Shown here: positions 27,801 through 34,515 of the stretch, piece by piece
Layout of the letters: each line of letters starts with the position of its first letter
Numbering within the stretch: the stretch's first letter is position 1
Origin: Breviolum minutum Mf 1.05b.01
Taxonomy: Eukaryota > Sar > Dinophyceae > Suessiales > Symbiodiniaceae
Length of the DNA stretch: 64,000 nucleotides
Assembly (NCBI GenBank): GCA_000507305.1
Contig: DF241072.1
Span: forward strand, 1 to 64,000
Direction of reading: 5' to 3'
The notes under the pieces: generated by a model
What the model was told of the DNA's origin: nothing
What the model saw: the letters and a program-made list of their open reading frames with translations, nothing else
Databases searched by the model: none
Program-made: the position numbers and the translations under genes

Positions 27801-28715
27801 TGCCCCTTTTTGACTAAAATCAGTTCTGCCTATAATTTCTATAACCTTGTCTCTTGTTAGTCTGTTGCGGGTTCTCTCATTCATAATTGTATCGGCATAA
27901 AAATCAGTCAGTAGATTAATCCAGCATTCATTCTCTATATAGTGTCCTTTGTTAATTGCTTCCTTGACTGTTTCAGCATTTGTTGTAATAGGTGTGTGGA
28001 TATACCTATGATAGATGGATACATTGACTGTGCGAGTTAGGTTTTCAGTCATTATGTTGAATTTTTCCCCTGTGTCATCTACCAATTCTACTTTAGTAAT
28101 TTCTATAGCATCAAATAGATTATCATAATGGAAGTCCCTTAAGAACTGGACTAAATCCTTAAACTCTTCATCTTCTTCTAACATCTTTATTAAATCTACA
28201 AACTCTGGATTTTGTAATCCATTGAAGTCATCCTCATCAGTTAAGTATCTTAAAATCCTTCTGCCTATGACTTCTTTAGGAAATTGAATTGCCACAATGG
28301 TGGCGCTTCTTACATCAAAACTTTCAACATAAAATGCCCTACCATTGACAGTAAATGCCGGTTTAATCCTTTCATTTTTAGGCTTCCTGATTGTGTAAAG
28401 CAAAAAATTCACTAAATAGGTGTTTTTCCGTTTTCTCTTTCTTGTTTCAGCCATTCTTTGGTTCAATGGCTGTCTCTCTTTCAGTTCCTTGATGTTGTCC
28501 TTGTATTTTTGAAAGGCCTTATCTCTTTCTCTTTTGTTGTCAGAGGTTAGTCCTTTTATCATATTCTCGGCGGTGGTTTTGTTTGATATTTTTCTTTCAG
28601 TGTATAGTTTGATGATTTCATCTATTCTTTTGACAGTGGCTTTCGTAGCCCCTTCGGTGTTTTTGGTCTTTAGTCTCTTTAACTGGTTAATGTTTCTCTG
28701 GATAAACTTGTTCAT
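24844..28715 (-). CDS. Family-B DNA polymerase / SF1 helicase / HNH-like fusion, one frame break
   Basis: Replication protein of about 1,290 aa, read in two frames: 25,269-28,715 (1,148 aa) and an overlapping tail ending at 24,844. Residues about 270-370 include NECWINLL and NHIYALNYD, possibly an OTU-like cysteine-protease relic. Polymerase motifs follow: A (ELDRCKAF, about 538), B (KLIGNINYG, about 667) and C (VYSVKTDAF, about 783), where the usual DTDS is KTDA. The helicase has Walker A (GLVPGTGKS, about 870), Walker B (VIVFDEIYFSG, about 933), motif III (GDTLQLKP, about 968) and, in the tail frame, motif VI (WTALTR). The C-terminus has CNYCG...CQRKDN...HTLDNIVPFC...CN, an HNH-type zinc module. 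The break falls near 25,285-25,292, at the conserved STC...AQG motif, and is explained by one missing base. Expected to replicate viral DNA by protein priming, inferred from the family. Confidence 0.87.
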
Positions 28716-28842
28716 ACTATATTTTAGATTATATATTATTTATATCATTATTTCTTTAAATGCTTTTTACAGGAAATATTATTTTAATGAAATGGTTAGT
28801 CTCTGATTAAAATATTAAAAGAAATATTTTAACCAAGTGAGT
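28716..28842 (-). promoter_or_regulatory. Polymerase promoter region, block A plus TCTA, and integrase 3' hairpin
   Basis: Block A lies at 28,750-28,782 (minus-strand core CATTTAAAGAAATAAT). TCTA lies at 28,725-28,728, about 10 nt before the ATG. A 10-bp hairpin (TTAAAATATT / AATATTTTAA) at 28,807-28,832 lies just after the integrase stop. Both promoter types occur here, unlike most genes of the element. Confidence 0.6.
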
Positions 28843-29747
28843 TTAAACTTTTAATATCTCATTTCTTAAATATCCTCTACTCAATCCATTCAAATAAAAA
28901 TAACTTTGTCCTAATTTCTTTTCAATCCTTTCAACTGTGTAATTTTCTTTACTCCAGTTGCTACTACGTTCTTTTTCCGTAATGGCTTTTTTTCTATATA
29001 TCTTGACTTTACTTCCTTGGATAAGCTCTGGGTATTTTCTTGTTCTGGTTGCTTGGATTGTCATATTGACTTTTGCTCTTTTTGTTTTGTTGCTTGTTGT
29101 GGCGTCATCTTGATTGCTGAATGAACCATTTTATCATTATATGTTAGTAAAATTTCAAGGTTATAGTCTATCCATTGTATGTTTGCCTTTCCCTTTTTTT
29201 CATCTGCTTCAACTCTATTATATAGCATATTTTTATAAGTTCGGATGGCTCTCTCGCTAAAGTTTGGGTGTCCTCTTGTTCTGTGATGTGCTATGCCTTG
29301 TTCCTTCAAATAATCTTGAATGGATTGAGTGTTTAAAGCAGTCTCATCATCTGTATATAACAGTTCCGGCTTTCCATTCATTTTTTTTAGTGCTTCCATC
29401 ATTCCAGCCGCGATGTCTCCTTCTCCTTTACTCTTAATAGGGACTACTACCATATATTTAGTAAAAATATCTATCATCAATAACCCCACTCTAAACTTTT
29501 GATTTTCCAAATCATTAATAAAAAATAAATCCATTTGAAACTCATAGAATGGATGGGGCGGGATAAAAGAATTCTGCCCCCTTAGCTGCTTCTTTTGTTC
29601 TACATTCTTTTTAAACCATTCTTTTACATCATTTAGGGTTATTGATGGTTCTTTCTCTTTAGCGTCTTTGTAGGTTGTTTGAATACTACCAAAGCCTGAC
29701 CTATCAAAATAGATTTTACTTATTATATCATTTTTATTATCACTCAT
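28843..29747 (-). CDS. RVE (retroviral-type) integrase, split in two frames
   Basis: Integrates the viral DNA by DDE strand transfer. The first frame (29,061-29,747, 228 aa) has the N-terminal region typical of Polinton integrases (IYFDRSGFGSIQTTYKDAK) and the RVE core with D in FQMDLFF, D in LYTDDETAL and E in NFSERAIRTYK. The second (28,843-29,064, 73 aa) is the C-terminal SH3/chromo-like part (KVKIYRKK, NWSKENYTVERI, YFYLNGLSRGYLRNE). The stop of the first overlaps the ATG of the second (ATGA), in an A-rich stretch. Related integrases are one chain, so a one-base indel is the likeliest cause; translational coupling is the alternative. TCTA at 29,753-29,756 lies 5 nt before the ATG. Confidence 0.9.
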
Positions 29748-29766
29748 TATAATAGAAATGATATTA

Positions 29767-29783
29767 TGATAAATAATTTATCA
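29767..29783. terminator. Near-perfect palindrome at gene end
   Basis: TGATAAATAATTTATCA, 8-bp arms around one base, at the stop of the broken unknown gene on the minus strand. Confidence 0.4.
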
Positions 29784-30415
29784 AACCCTTTCTTAGATTA
29801 TCTTGTATGATATAGTCTAAACTAAACCTATCACCCATAGAAAATCTTATATACTTCCGACAGGATGGGTATTCATAAACTCTACTTGTCCCCCATTTAC
29901 TTTGTTCCTTATATAAAGCCATTAAGTTATTTATAATGTTAAGTATGTAAAGGAAGGCTGTTAATTCAAAATCTCTATATATCCGTTATGTTTATTCATT
30001 TCTTTAACTGTCCTCCCTAATAAGTTTTTTAGGAAGTCTTTTTCATTGCCCCAATTTTTAAATAGGTTTTCATATATAAACTTTATAATAGAAAATATAT
30101 GCTTGTTAAGTTTGTTTAAATCTGGGCGTCCCAATTCAGGCCTTGCCCAATATATAAACCTAAATTCTTTCTTCAATGTCTTTATTGATTTAGGAAATGG
30201 AAATAGCCTTACAATTTAAAAATCATTTGCTGTTCTTCATTCAATGTTTTATAGATAGGGTCATCTAACACCTTTATCATTTTAGAGCAGTCATTACAGC
30301 ATAGATACTCATTTATTTCTCTCGCGTGTTCGTTTAATAAAATGTGTTTAAGTTTAAATCTTTTATCTCCTTTTAGTTTGAAAATTTCAGATTTTGCTTT
30401 TGACATTCTGGGCAT
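29771..30415 (-). pseudogene. Broken unknown viral gene (two frame breaks)
   Basis: Three minus-strand segments read on from one another after frame changes: 30,209-30,415 (MPRMSKAKSEIFKLKG, with a CCNDC cysteine cluster), about 29,961-30,206 (EFRFIYWARPELGRPDLNK, KEMNKHNGYIEI), and 29,771-29,965 (AFLYILNIINNLMALY, KWGTSRVYEYPSCRKY). The second break is in the run GATTTTGAA and fits one lost base; the first is near 30,206. If whole it would be about 210 aa. It starts behind promoter block A. The family is not recognised. Either a decayed gene or assembly indels. Confidence 0.55.
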
Positions 30416-30453
30416 TTTTCTCCCCAAACACTGGACATATAAATATATATGTC

Positions 30454-30490
30454 AATATTTCTTTAAATAGTTTTTCCAAGAAATATTTTT
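30454..30490 (-). promoter_or_regulatory. Promoter block A upstream of the broken gene
   Basis: Nearly identical to the block at 24,797-24,835: minus-strand AAATATTTCTTGG, A-run, CTATTTAAAGAAATATT, about 40 nt before the ATG at 30,415. No TCTA follows. Confidence 0.65.
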
Positions 30491-30503
30491 ATTAGAAAAA
30501 TCC

Positions 30504-30718
30504 TGATCCCATTTTCCATTGGATAAGCCTACCCCCTTCTCCAATGGAAATTGGGATAATCCTACCCCCTTATCCCATTTTCCATTGGATAAGGCTAAAC
30601 ACCACCTAAATGTGGCATTTTTGGGCTTATCCCATTTTCCATTGGATAAGCCTACCCCCTTATCCCAGAGAAATTGGGATAAGCCTACCCCCTTATCCCA
30701 GTCATTTTTGGATAAGTA
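30504..30718. repeat. Tandem stem-loop array with CCTACCCCC spacers
   Basis: About six units of 30-35 bp (one longer, near 30,590-30,625). Each has TTATCC(CA), an 8-12 nt middle that often contains ATTTTCCATT, then (T)GGATAAG and the spacer CCTACCCCC. The TTATCC and GGATAA arms can pair within a unit; one unit (near 30,663-30,685) has an 8-bp arm. Open frames across it only translate the repeat. It separates the replication block from the rest, so an origin, a protein-binding array or a switch is possible. Confidence 0.8.
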
Positions 30719-30721
30719 GAA

Positions 30722-30762
30722 TATCATATTTATTAACATCCAATATATTAATAAATATGATA
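30722..30762. terminator. Hairpin downstream of the 99-aa gene
   Basis: Perfect 15-bp arms (TATCATATTTATTAA and its complement) with an 11-nt loop, 16 nt after the stop of the minus-strand gene at 30,779. Confidence 0.6.
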
Positions 30763-30778
30763 GATTTAGGTCATTTAT

Positions 30779-31078
30779 CTATTCAACAGTCAATATTTTA
30801 TATGTATCACCCTTGTATTTTCTTGGTTTTGTTGCTCGTAGATTGCTTTTATTTTCTTCATCTTTTGGTTTTTCATTATAATCAATGTCTTTTAAGTCAA
30901 TCTCGCCATTCTCTGCCATCTTGTCTAATTTCTTTCTTCTGTGATGTCTCATAGCACTCGCTCTTTTGTTTTCCATATAGTCTTTATCATTCTTTCTTTT
31001 CTGATAGTATAATCTGCTATATAGTGCCATTTGTTCTTTAATTTCTTCTAAGGTCATTTCATCAGGATTAATTTCCAT
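30779..31078 (-). CDS. Small basic viral protein, unknown
   Basis: 99 aa. The N-terminus is acidic and helical (NPDEMTLEEIKEQMALYSRL), followed by a strongly basic middle (YYQKRKNDKDYMENKRASAM, RHHRRKKLDKMAENG) and a KPRKYKGDTYKI tail. The pattern suggests a small nucleic-acid-binding protein. The ATG at 31,078 has promoter block A and no TCTA, so it is probably expressed with the replication genes. No family assigned. Confidence 0.75.
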   Translation of the reverse strand: MEINPDEMTLEEIKEQMALYSRLYYQKRKNDKDYMENKRASAMRHHRRKKLDKMAENGEIDLKDIDYNEKPKDEENKSNLRATKPRKYKGDTYKILTVE

Positions 31079-31079
31079 T

Positions 31080-31315
31080 ATATATTATTAATTATATATA
31101 TCATTTTTTCTTTAAATATCTTTTTTACAGGATTAGTTTTTTTTATAGTCTATAATTATATTATGGTTTTACTTTTTATACTTAATATCAATGTTGAATT
31201 TACTTTCCATTGACTTGATACTATCTCTAATAGTCGTCTTGTTCCAAAGCAAGTTTTTTAGACCAAGCGCCGGCTGTTGTTAAATCATTCCAGTTTTGGT
31301 TTGGTTTATGTCTTG
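31080..31315 (-). pseudogene. Partial second copy of the DUF5754-like gene end, cut at an N
   Basis: This stretch repeats 31,317-31,545 with a handful of substitutions and small indels, and stops at the single N at 31,316. It carries promoter block A for the 99-aa gene (about 31,103-31,138) plus the C-terminal codons of the DUF5754-like gene, with one extra base in the GTTTTTT run that breaks the frame. Because the copies differ, it may represent another allele or another PLV copy joined in assembly. Confidence 0.7.
31103..31138 (-). promoter_or_regulatory. Promoter block A upstream of the 99-aa gene
   Basis: Minus-strand TAATCCTGTAAAAAAGATATTTAAAGAAAAAAT, a variant of the shared block, about 25 nt before the ATG at 31,078. 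Quoted in parts: TAATCCTGTAAAAAAG then ATATTTAAAGAAAAAAT. Confidence 0.55.
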
Positions 31316-31316
31316 N
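31316..31316. other. Single N joining repeated flanks (assembly seam)
   Basis: About 235 bp to its left are repeated to its right with several differences. Probably two contig ends placed side by side. Confidence 0.8.
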
Positions 31317-31400
31317 ATATTATTAATTATATATATCATTTTTTCTTTATATCTTTTTTACAGGATTAGTTTTTTTATAGTCTATAGTTATATTATACTT

Positions 31401-31691
31401 TTACTTTTTATACTTAATATCAATATTGAATTTACTTTCCATTGATTTTATACTATCTCTAATAGTCGTCTTGTTCCAAAGCAAGTTTTTTGACCAAGCG
31501 CCGGCTGTTGTTAAATCATTCCAGTTTTGGTTTGGTTTATGTCTTGCTATGTAGTTTTTCTTCCTTTCTTCATCCTTATGTCGTGTATAATCTTGATATG
31601 GGGCACTTCCAAATGAAACTTTTTTCCCATTTATGTAAGCATCAAACTTCTTTTTCGGATTGCTTGATTTTTGTAATATAACTTCTCTCAT
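31401..31691 (-). CDS. DUF5754-like conserved viral protein
   Basis: 96 aa from the ATG at 31,691 (an upstream in-frame extension is rejected because it is polyQ/His-rich and overlaps the next gene). It reads KKKFDAYINGKKVSFGSAPY, QDYTRHKDEERKKNYIARHK, WNDLTTAGAWSKNLLWNK. From memory, the YTRHKD...RKKNYI.RH and AG..S..LLWNK signature belongs to a small family of unknown function (DUF5754) seen in large eukaryotic DNA viruses and their satellites. TCTA lies at 31,704-31,707, about 13 nt before the ATG. It ends in a repeated segment beside the N at 31,316. Confidence 0.8.
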   Translation of the reverse strand: MREVILQKSSNPKKKFDAYINGKKVSFGSAPYQDYTRHKDEERKKNYIARHKPNQNWNDLTTAGAWSKNLLWNKTTIRDSIKSMESKFNIDIKYKK

Positions 31692-31698
31692 TATATAA

Positions 31699-31908
31699 TT
31701 ATTTAGATTTTTTCCTTGGTGTTGTTTTAGCGCTACTTGCTGGTGTTGATTGTGGGGATGTTGGTTGAGGAATTGTTGTTTGTGTATGTCTTGATGAACT
31801 GCCACTTGATACTCTTATAAGGGGTATAACTTCTTCAACTCCTGATGATGAAGATGATATTGTTTGTGGTGGCGACGAATTTACTGATATAATTTCCTGT
31901 TGTTGTTC

Positions 31909-31976
<68 letters not shown>

Positions 31977-32135
31977 GATGTTCTTCTACTTCCGCTTGTG
32001 GTGCGAAAACCAAATCGGCTATAGTATCACCTACTGCCATTGATATATTTGCTCCAGTAATTGCTGTGTTTAGAGCAAACTCTGCTAATCTAAATCCTCT
32101 TCTGACATTTCTTGATACAAAACCTTCGCCCCCAT

Positions 32136-32200
<65 letters not shown>

Positions 32201-32523
32201 GGTGGAGAGTTTGGATTAGTCCGCTTTAAGGTATTTACTTGAACCATTTTTTCATTTTTATCAAAGTTTTTGGTTGTTCCGTATAAATCATAATCGCCTA
32301 CTACTACATTTAAATCATCGTATGTATCAACTCCCTTGTCTGCTGTGTCCTTTGTTTGTGTTGATTTGTTCATCATTTCTGGAAATTGTGTTGCTTTATC
32401 TTCAAAAGATTTATCTTTATTTTTGTCAAAGAAATCCAAATGCGAATACTTCAAATAATTCAACATATCATCATCATCAATGGTTTTTCTGATTTTCTTC
32501 AACCTATTTTTGGTTAGTATCAT
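31699..32523 (-). CDS. Low-complexity viral protein with polyS and polyQ tracts
   Basis: 274 aa. The N-terminal 90 residues are charged (KKIRKTIDDDDMLNYLKY). A polySer run of about 21 follows, encoded by an (AGT)n repeat at 32,137-32,199. Then comes a less polar segment (RRGFRLAEFALNTAITGANI, SMAVGDTIADLVFAP) and a polyGln run of over 20 encoded by (CAA)n at 31,910-31,977, with a Ser/Thr/Pro-rich basic tail. Position next to virion genes and TCTA at 32,540-32,543 suggest late expression. The middle segment could be a virion minor component. Family unknown. Repeat lengths are likely unstable or assembly-dependent. Confidence 0.75.
31910..31977. repeat. (GTT)n / polyGln codon microsatellite
   Basis: Pure GTT trinucleotide run on the plus strand, CAA on the coding strand, inside the 274-aa viral gene. 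Confidence 0.95.
32137..32199. repeat. (ACT)n / polySer codon microsatellite
   Basis: Pure ACT trinucleotide run, AGT on the coding strand, inside the 274-aa viral gene. Confidence 0.95.
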
Positions 32524-32524
32524 T

Positions 32525-32561
32525 TTTATTAATAATAAGTAGATTATTTATTATTAATAAA
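32525..32561. terminator. Hairpin between the 322-aa and 274-aa genes
   Basis: Perfect 14-bp arms (TTTATTAATAATAA and complement), 9-nt loop, filling the gap between the stop at 32,563 and the next ATG at 32,523. The TCTA of the downstream gene lies in the loop region. Confidence 0.65.
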
Positions 32562-32562
32562 G

Positions 32563-33531
32563 TTAATCTCTGCTCCCTCGTGATTTGTTTCTGTTTTTAA
32601 ATTCAGTAATCCTACTTTGTAAAAGTTGTTCTTCTATTCTTCTGTCCCATTCTCCGTTGATAATCATTGTCTGTGCTAAATTCTGATAGTGTTGCCAGTT
32701 TGTTAAACCTCTACCTTTACCTTTTTTCCTCATATTTTCCAAGGAAATTTCGGGTGATTGGACATCAACACCTCGTAGATACAATTGGAATGCGAGTTCT
32801 TGTTCGCTCCATCTTGAAATATTTGTTGAATAAAAAATGTTTTTCATTAGTTTGGGTGATTTTTTAGGTGGCTCTTCTCTTGCTGTTGTCATCTCCTCTG
32901 GAAAAAATTCTTCTTCTTCTGCTCTCATGTCATCTCCTCTTGTTAAATCTATTTGTTCCGCTTGTCTTTGTGGTATGGGCAGTCGTGGGACACTTGGTTG
33001 TCCGGTTGATGATGGGGTTAGTCTAAAAATAGGGCTTAAACTTTCACCAATGAAACCTTGGAGTGTTGGCATTCTTGATTGTTCTGACAATGCTTGTCCA
33101 AATGCTTCGCCTGTTTGTTGCTCTCTGTTTCTTAATTGCTGTTCTCTTCGTTGTAAGTCCGCTTGAACCTCTGCTGATAGTGTCTCTCTATCCGGTTGAA
33201 CCTCTGTTGGTGCTGTGTTGGATTGTGAAGCCAGTATCCTTTCAGCATTGTAAGTTCTTCCGTTTAGTCTCGCATTCCTTCTCATCAAAATATCTCTCAT
33301 CTCTCGCTCCATTATTCTGTTCTGTTGTTCCTTTAGTATTTCTAAAGCATCCGAACCATCAAAGAAACTACCTTCCGGACTTGCTTTGTAGAAAGTTGCT
33401 ATTCTGTCCGGTAGATTTCCTGTGATGGTTTCGTTTTCTTTTATAAGTCCTATAATTTCATCATATGTTGGTCGTCTTTTTAGTCCATATTTGGAATAAG
33501 GGTTAATTAATTCCAAAGTTGCTGTTGCCAT
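32563..33531 (-). CDS. Conserved-looking PLV protein, possible virion component
   Basis: 322 aa. It starts MATATLELINPYSKYGLKRR and continues with PTYDEIIGLIKENETI and ASPEGSFFDGSDALEILKEQ. The middle is Gln/Arg/Glu-rich and likely coiled coil, then Pro-rich. The C-terminal part is folded-looking (ISRWSEQELAFQLYLRGVDV, LTNWQHYQNLAQTMIINGEW). I recall the INPYSKYGLKRRPTYDEII opening from PLV genomes but cannot give a function. It lies in the virion gene block with TCTA at 33,549-33,552, so a minor structural or scaffold role is possible. Confidence 0.82.
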   Translation of the reverse strand: MATATLELINPYSKYGLKRRPTYDEIIGLIKENETITGNLPDRIATFYKASPEGSFFDGSDALEILKEQQNRIMEREMRDILMRRNARLNGRTYNAERILASQSNTAPTEVQPDRETLSAEVQADLQRREQQLRNREQQTGEAFGQALSEQSRMPTLQGFIGESLSPIFRLTPSSTGQPSVPRLPIPQRQAEQIDLTRGDDMRAEEEEFFPEEMTTAREEPPKKSPKLMKNIFYSTNISRWSEQELAFQLYLRGVDVQSPEISLENMRKKGKGRGLTNWQHYQNLAQTMIINGEWDRRIEEQLLQSRITEFKNRNKSRGSRD

Positions 33532-33572
33532 ATTGATATAAATTATGTTAGATAAAAATAATTTATATCAAT
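33532..33572. terminator. Hairpin between the 86-aa and 322-aa genes
   Basis: Perfect 15-bp arms (ATTGATATAAATTAT and complement) with an 11-nt loop, between the stop at 33,572 and the next ATG at 33,531. Confidence 0.65.
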
Positions 33573-33832
33573 TATCTTTTAATTTCATCCATCAGTTTTT
33601 GTAATTTTTTATAATATTCTTCTAAATGTTCTTTTGATGAATGAGATAGATTAGGTCTATGTAATTCATTTTTAACTCTGTCCAGTTCATTCTGGTAGTT
33701 TGCTCGTTTGTTGCCTTCAATCATATCTTTTCTGAACATCAACATCCCTTCACGGGCATTCCTTAGTTTCATCTCTTTGTGTAAGTGTTCCAAATAAGCA
33801 GTGTCTCGCATAAAAGGATTAAAGTTCATCAT
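33572..33832 (-). CDS. Small coiled-coil viral protein
   Basis: About 86 aa from the ATG at 33,832 (MMNFNPFMRDTAYLEHLHKE). An upstream start at 33,895 is possible but would overlap the GIY-YIG gene and add only a Lys/Asn-rich leader. The sequence is helical and charged (MLMFRKDMIEGNKRANYQNE, SSKEHLEEYYKKLQKLMDEI). It follows the GIY-YIG gene with no gap. No family assigned. Confidence 0.65.
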   Translation of the reverse strand: MMNFNPFMRDTAYLEHLHKEMKLRNAREGMLMFRKDMIEGNKRANYQNELDRVKNELHRPNLSHSSKEHLEEYYKKLQKLMDEIKR

Positions 33833-33845
33833 TGTTGTATGTAGA

Positions 33846-34448
33846 TTACTTCTGTTGTTTTTCTTGTTGTTGTTTTTCTTCTTGTGATGATACATTTATA
33901 TTATTATTTAGAAAATTTTGATGATGTTTTGAATTGAAATGTCTTAACCTATTTCCGTGAGAGTATGTAATCCCACAATCACAATCAATTTTCCTTTTTC
34001 TCATTTCAGCAAGTCTTTCTTTATGTTTTTCATCACATTCTCTATTTTTGGCATTTCTTTTCTCCTTATCCATTTGATGATACTGCCTGTGCTTTTCGAG
34101 AATTTGTTCCTTGTTTTCTTCGTAGTGCTGTTTTCTGCTTCTGTTTTCTATCCTACCATTTAACATTCCAATTTGACGTATCCATTCACCTTCCTTTGCT
34201 CTCATTTGTTCAATGCTACTATTTGGGCATTCTTCTATCAATTCAATGTAGAAGTGTTCCAGTCCAATAGTGCTCATTTTAGAATACAGTTTAAAATGTT
34301 CTTTCCCTTTTGTTTGAAAGTTTTCTCTGTGCTTTTGAAACCTTTTACTTAATGCTTGTGTAGTGCTTCCCACATAAATATCGTCATCTACCCAATTTCT
34401 AATACAATAGATTTTTCCATTCTCATATTTCCTACTACTTTCAGCCAT
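33846..34448 (-). CDS. GIY-YIG endonuclease with C-terminal zinc finger
   Basis: 200 aa. Residues about 12-80 form a GIY-YIG domain: KIYCIRN (GIY position), DIYVGSTTQALSKRFQKHR (YIG position and catalytic Arg region), and a later KEGEWIRQIG with the expected Glu. The middle is a long charged helix. The C-terminus has CDCG...H....H (ITYSHGNRLRHFNSKHH), a C2H2-like finger for DNA contact. Such nucleases are frequent in PLVs, virophages and giant viruses and act as homing or repair nucleases. No TCTA lies before the ATG; a 16-bp inverted repeat overlaps its start instead. Confidence 0.88.
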   Translation of the reverse strand: MAESSRKYENGKIYCIRNWVDDDIYVGSTTQALSKRFQKHRENFQTKGKEHFKLYSKMSTIGLEHFYIELIEECPNSSIEQMRAKEGEWIRQIGMLNGRIENRSRKQHYEENKEQILEKHRQYHQMDKEKRNAKNRECDEKHKERLAEMRKRKIDCDCGITYSHGNRLRHFNSKHHQNFLNNNINVSSQEEKQQQEKQQK

Positions 34449-34496
34449 TAATTACTATAATAAACTTCTTTTTAAGTATATATTATAGTAATTAAT
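34447..34496. terminator. Hairpin between capsid stop and GIY-YIG start
   Basis: Perfect 16-bp arms (ATTAATTACTATAATA and complement), 18-nt loop. Lies between the major capsid stop (34,516) and the GIY-YIG ATG (34,448). Confidence 0.65.
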
Positions 34497-34515
34497 TTAG
34501 TAAAAATGAAGAAGA

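Noticed and set aside
30452..30739. 95- and 66-codon open frames across the 30.5-30.7 kb array
   Set aside because: They translate the stem-loop repeat on both strands and include no start context; treated as repeat.
31692..31805. N-terminal extension of the DUF5754-like gene
   Set aside because: His/Gln-rich and overlapping the 274-aa gene; the ATG at 31,691 gives the family-like start and has TCTA at a proper distance.
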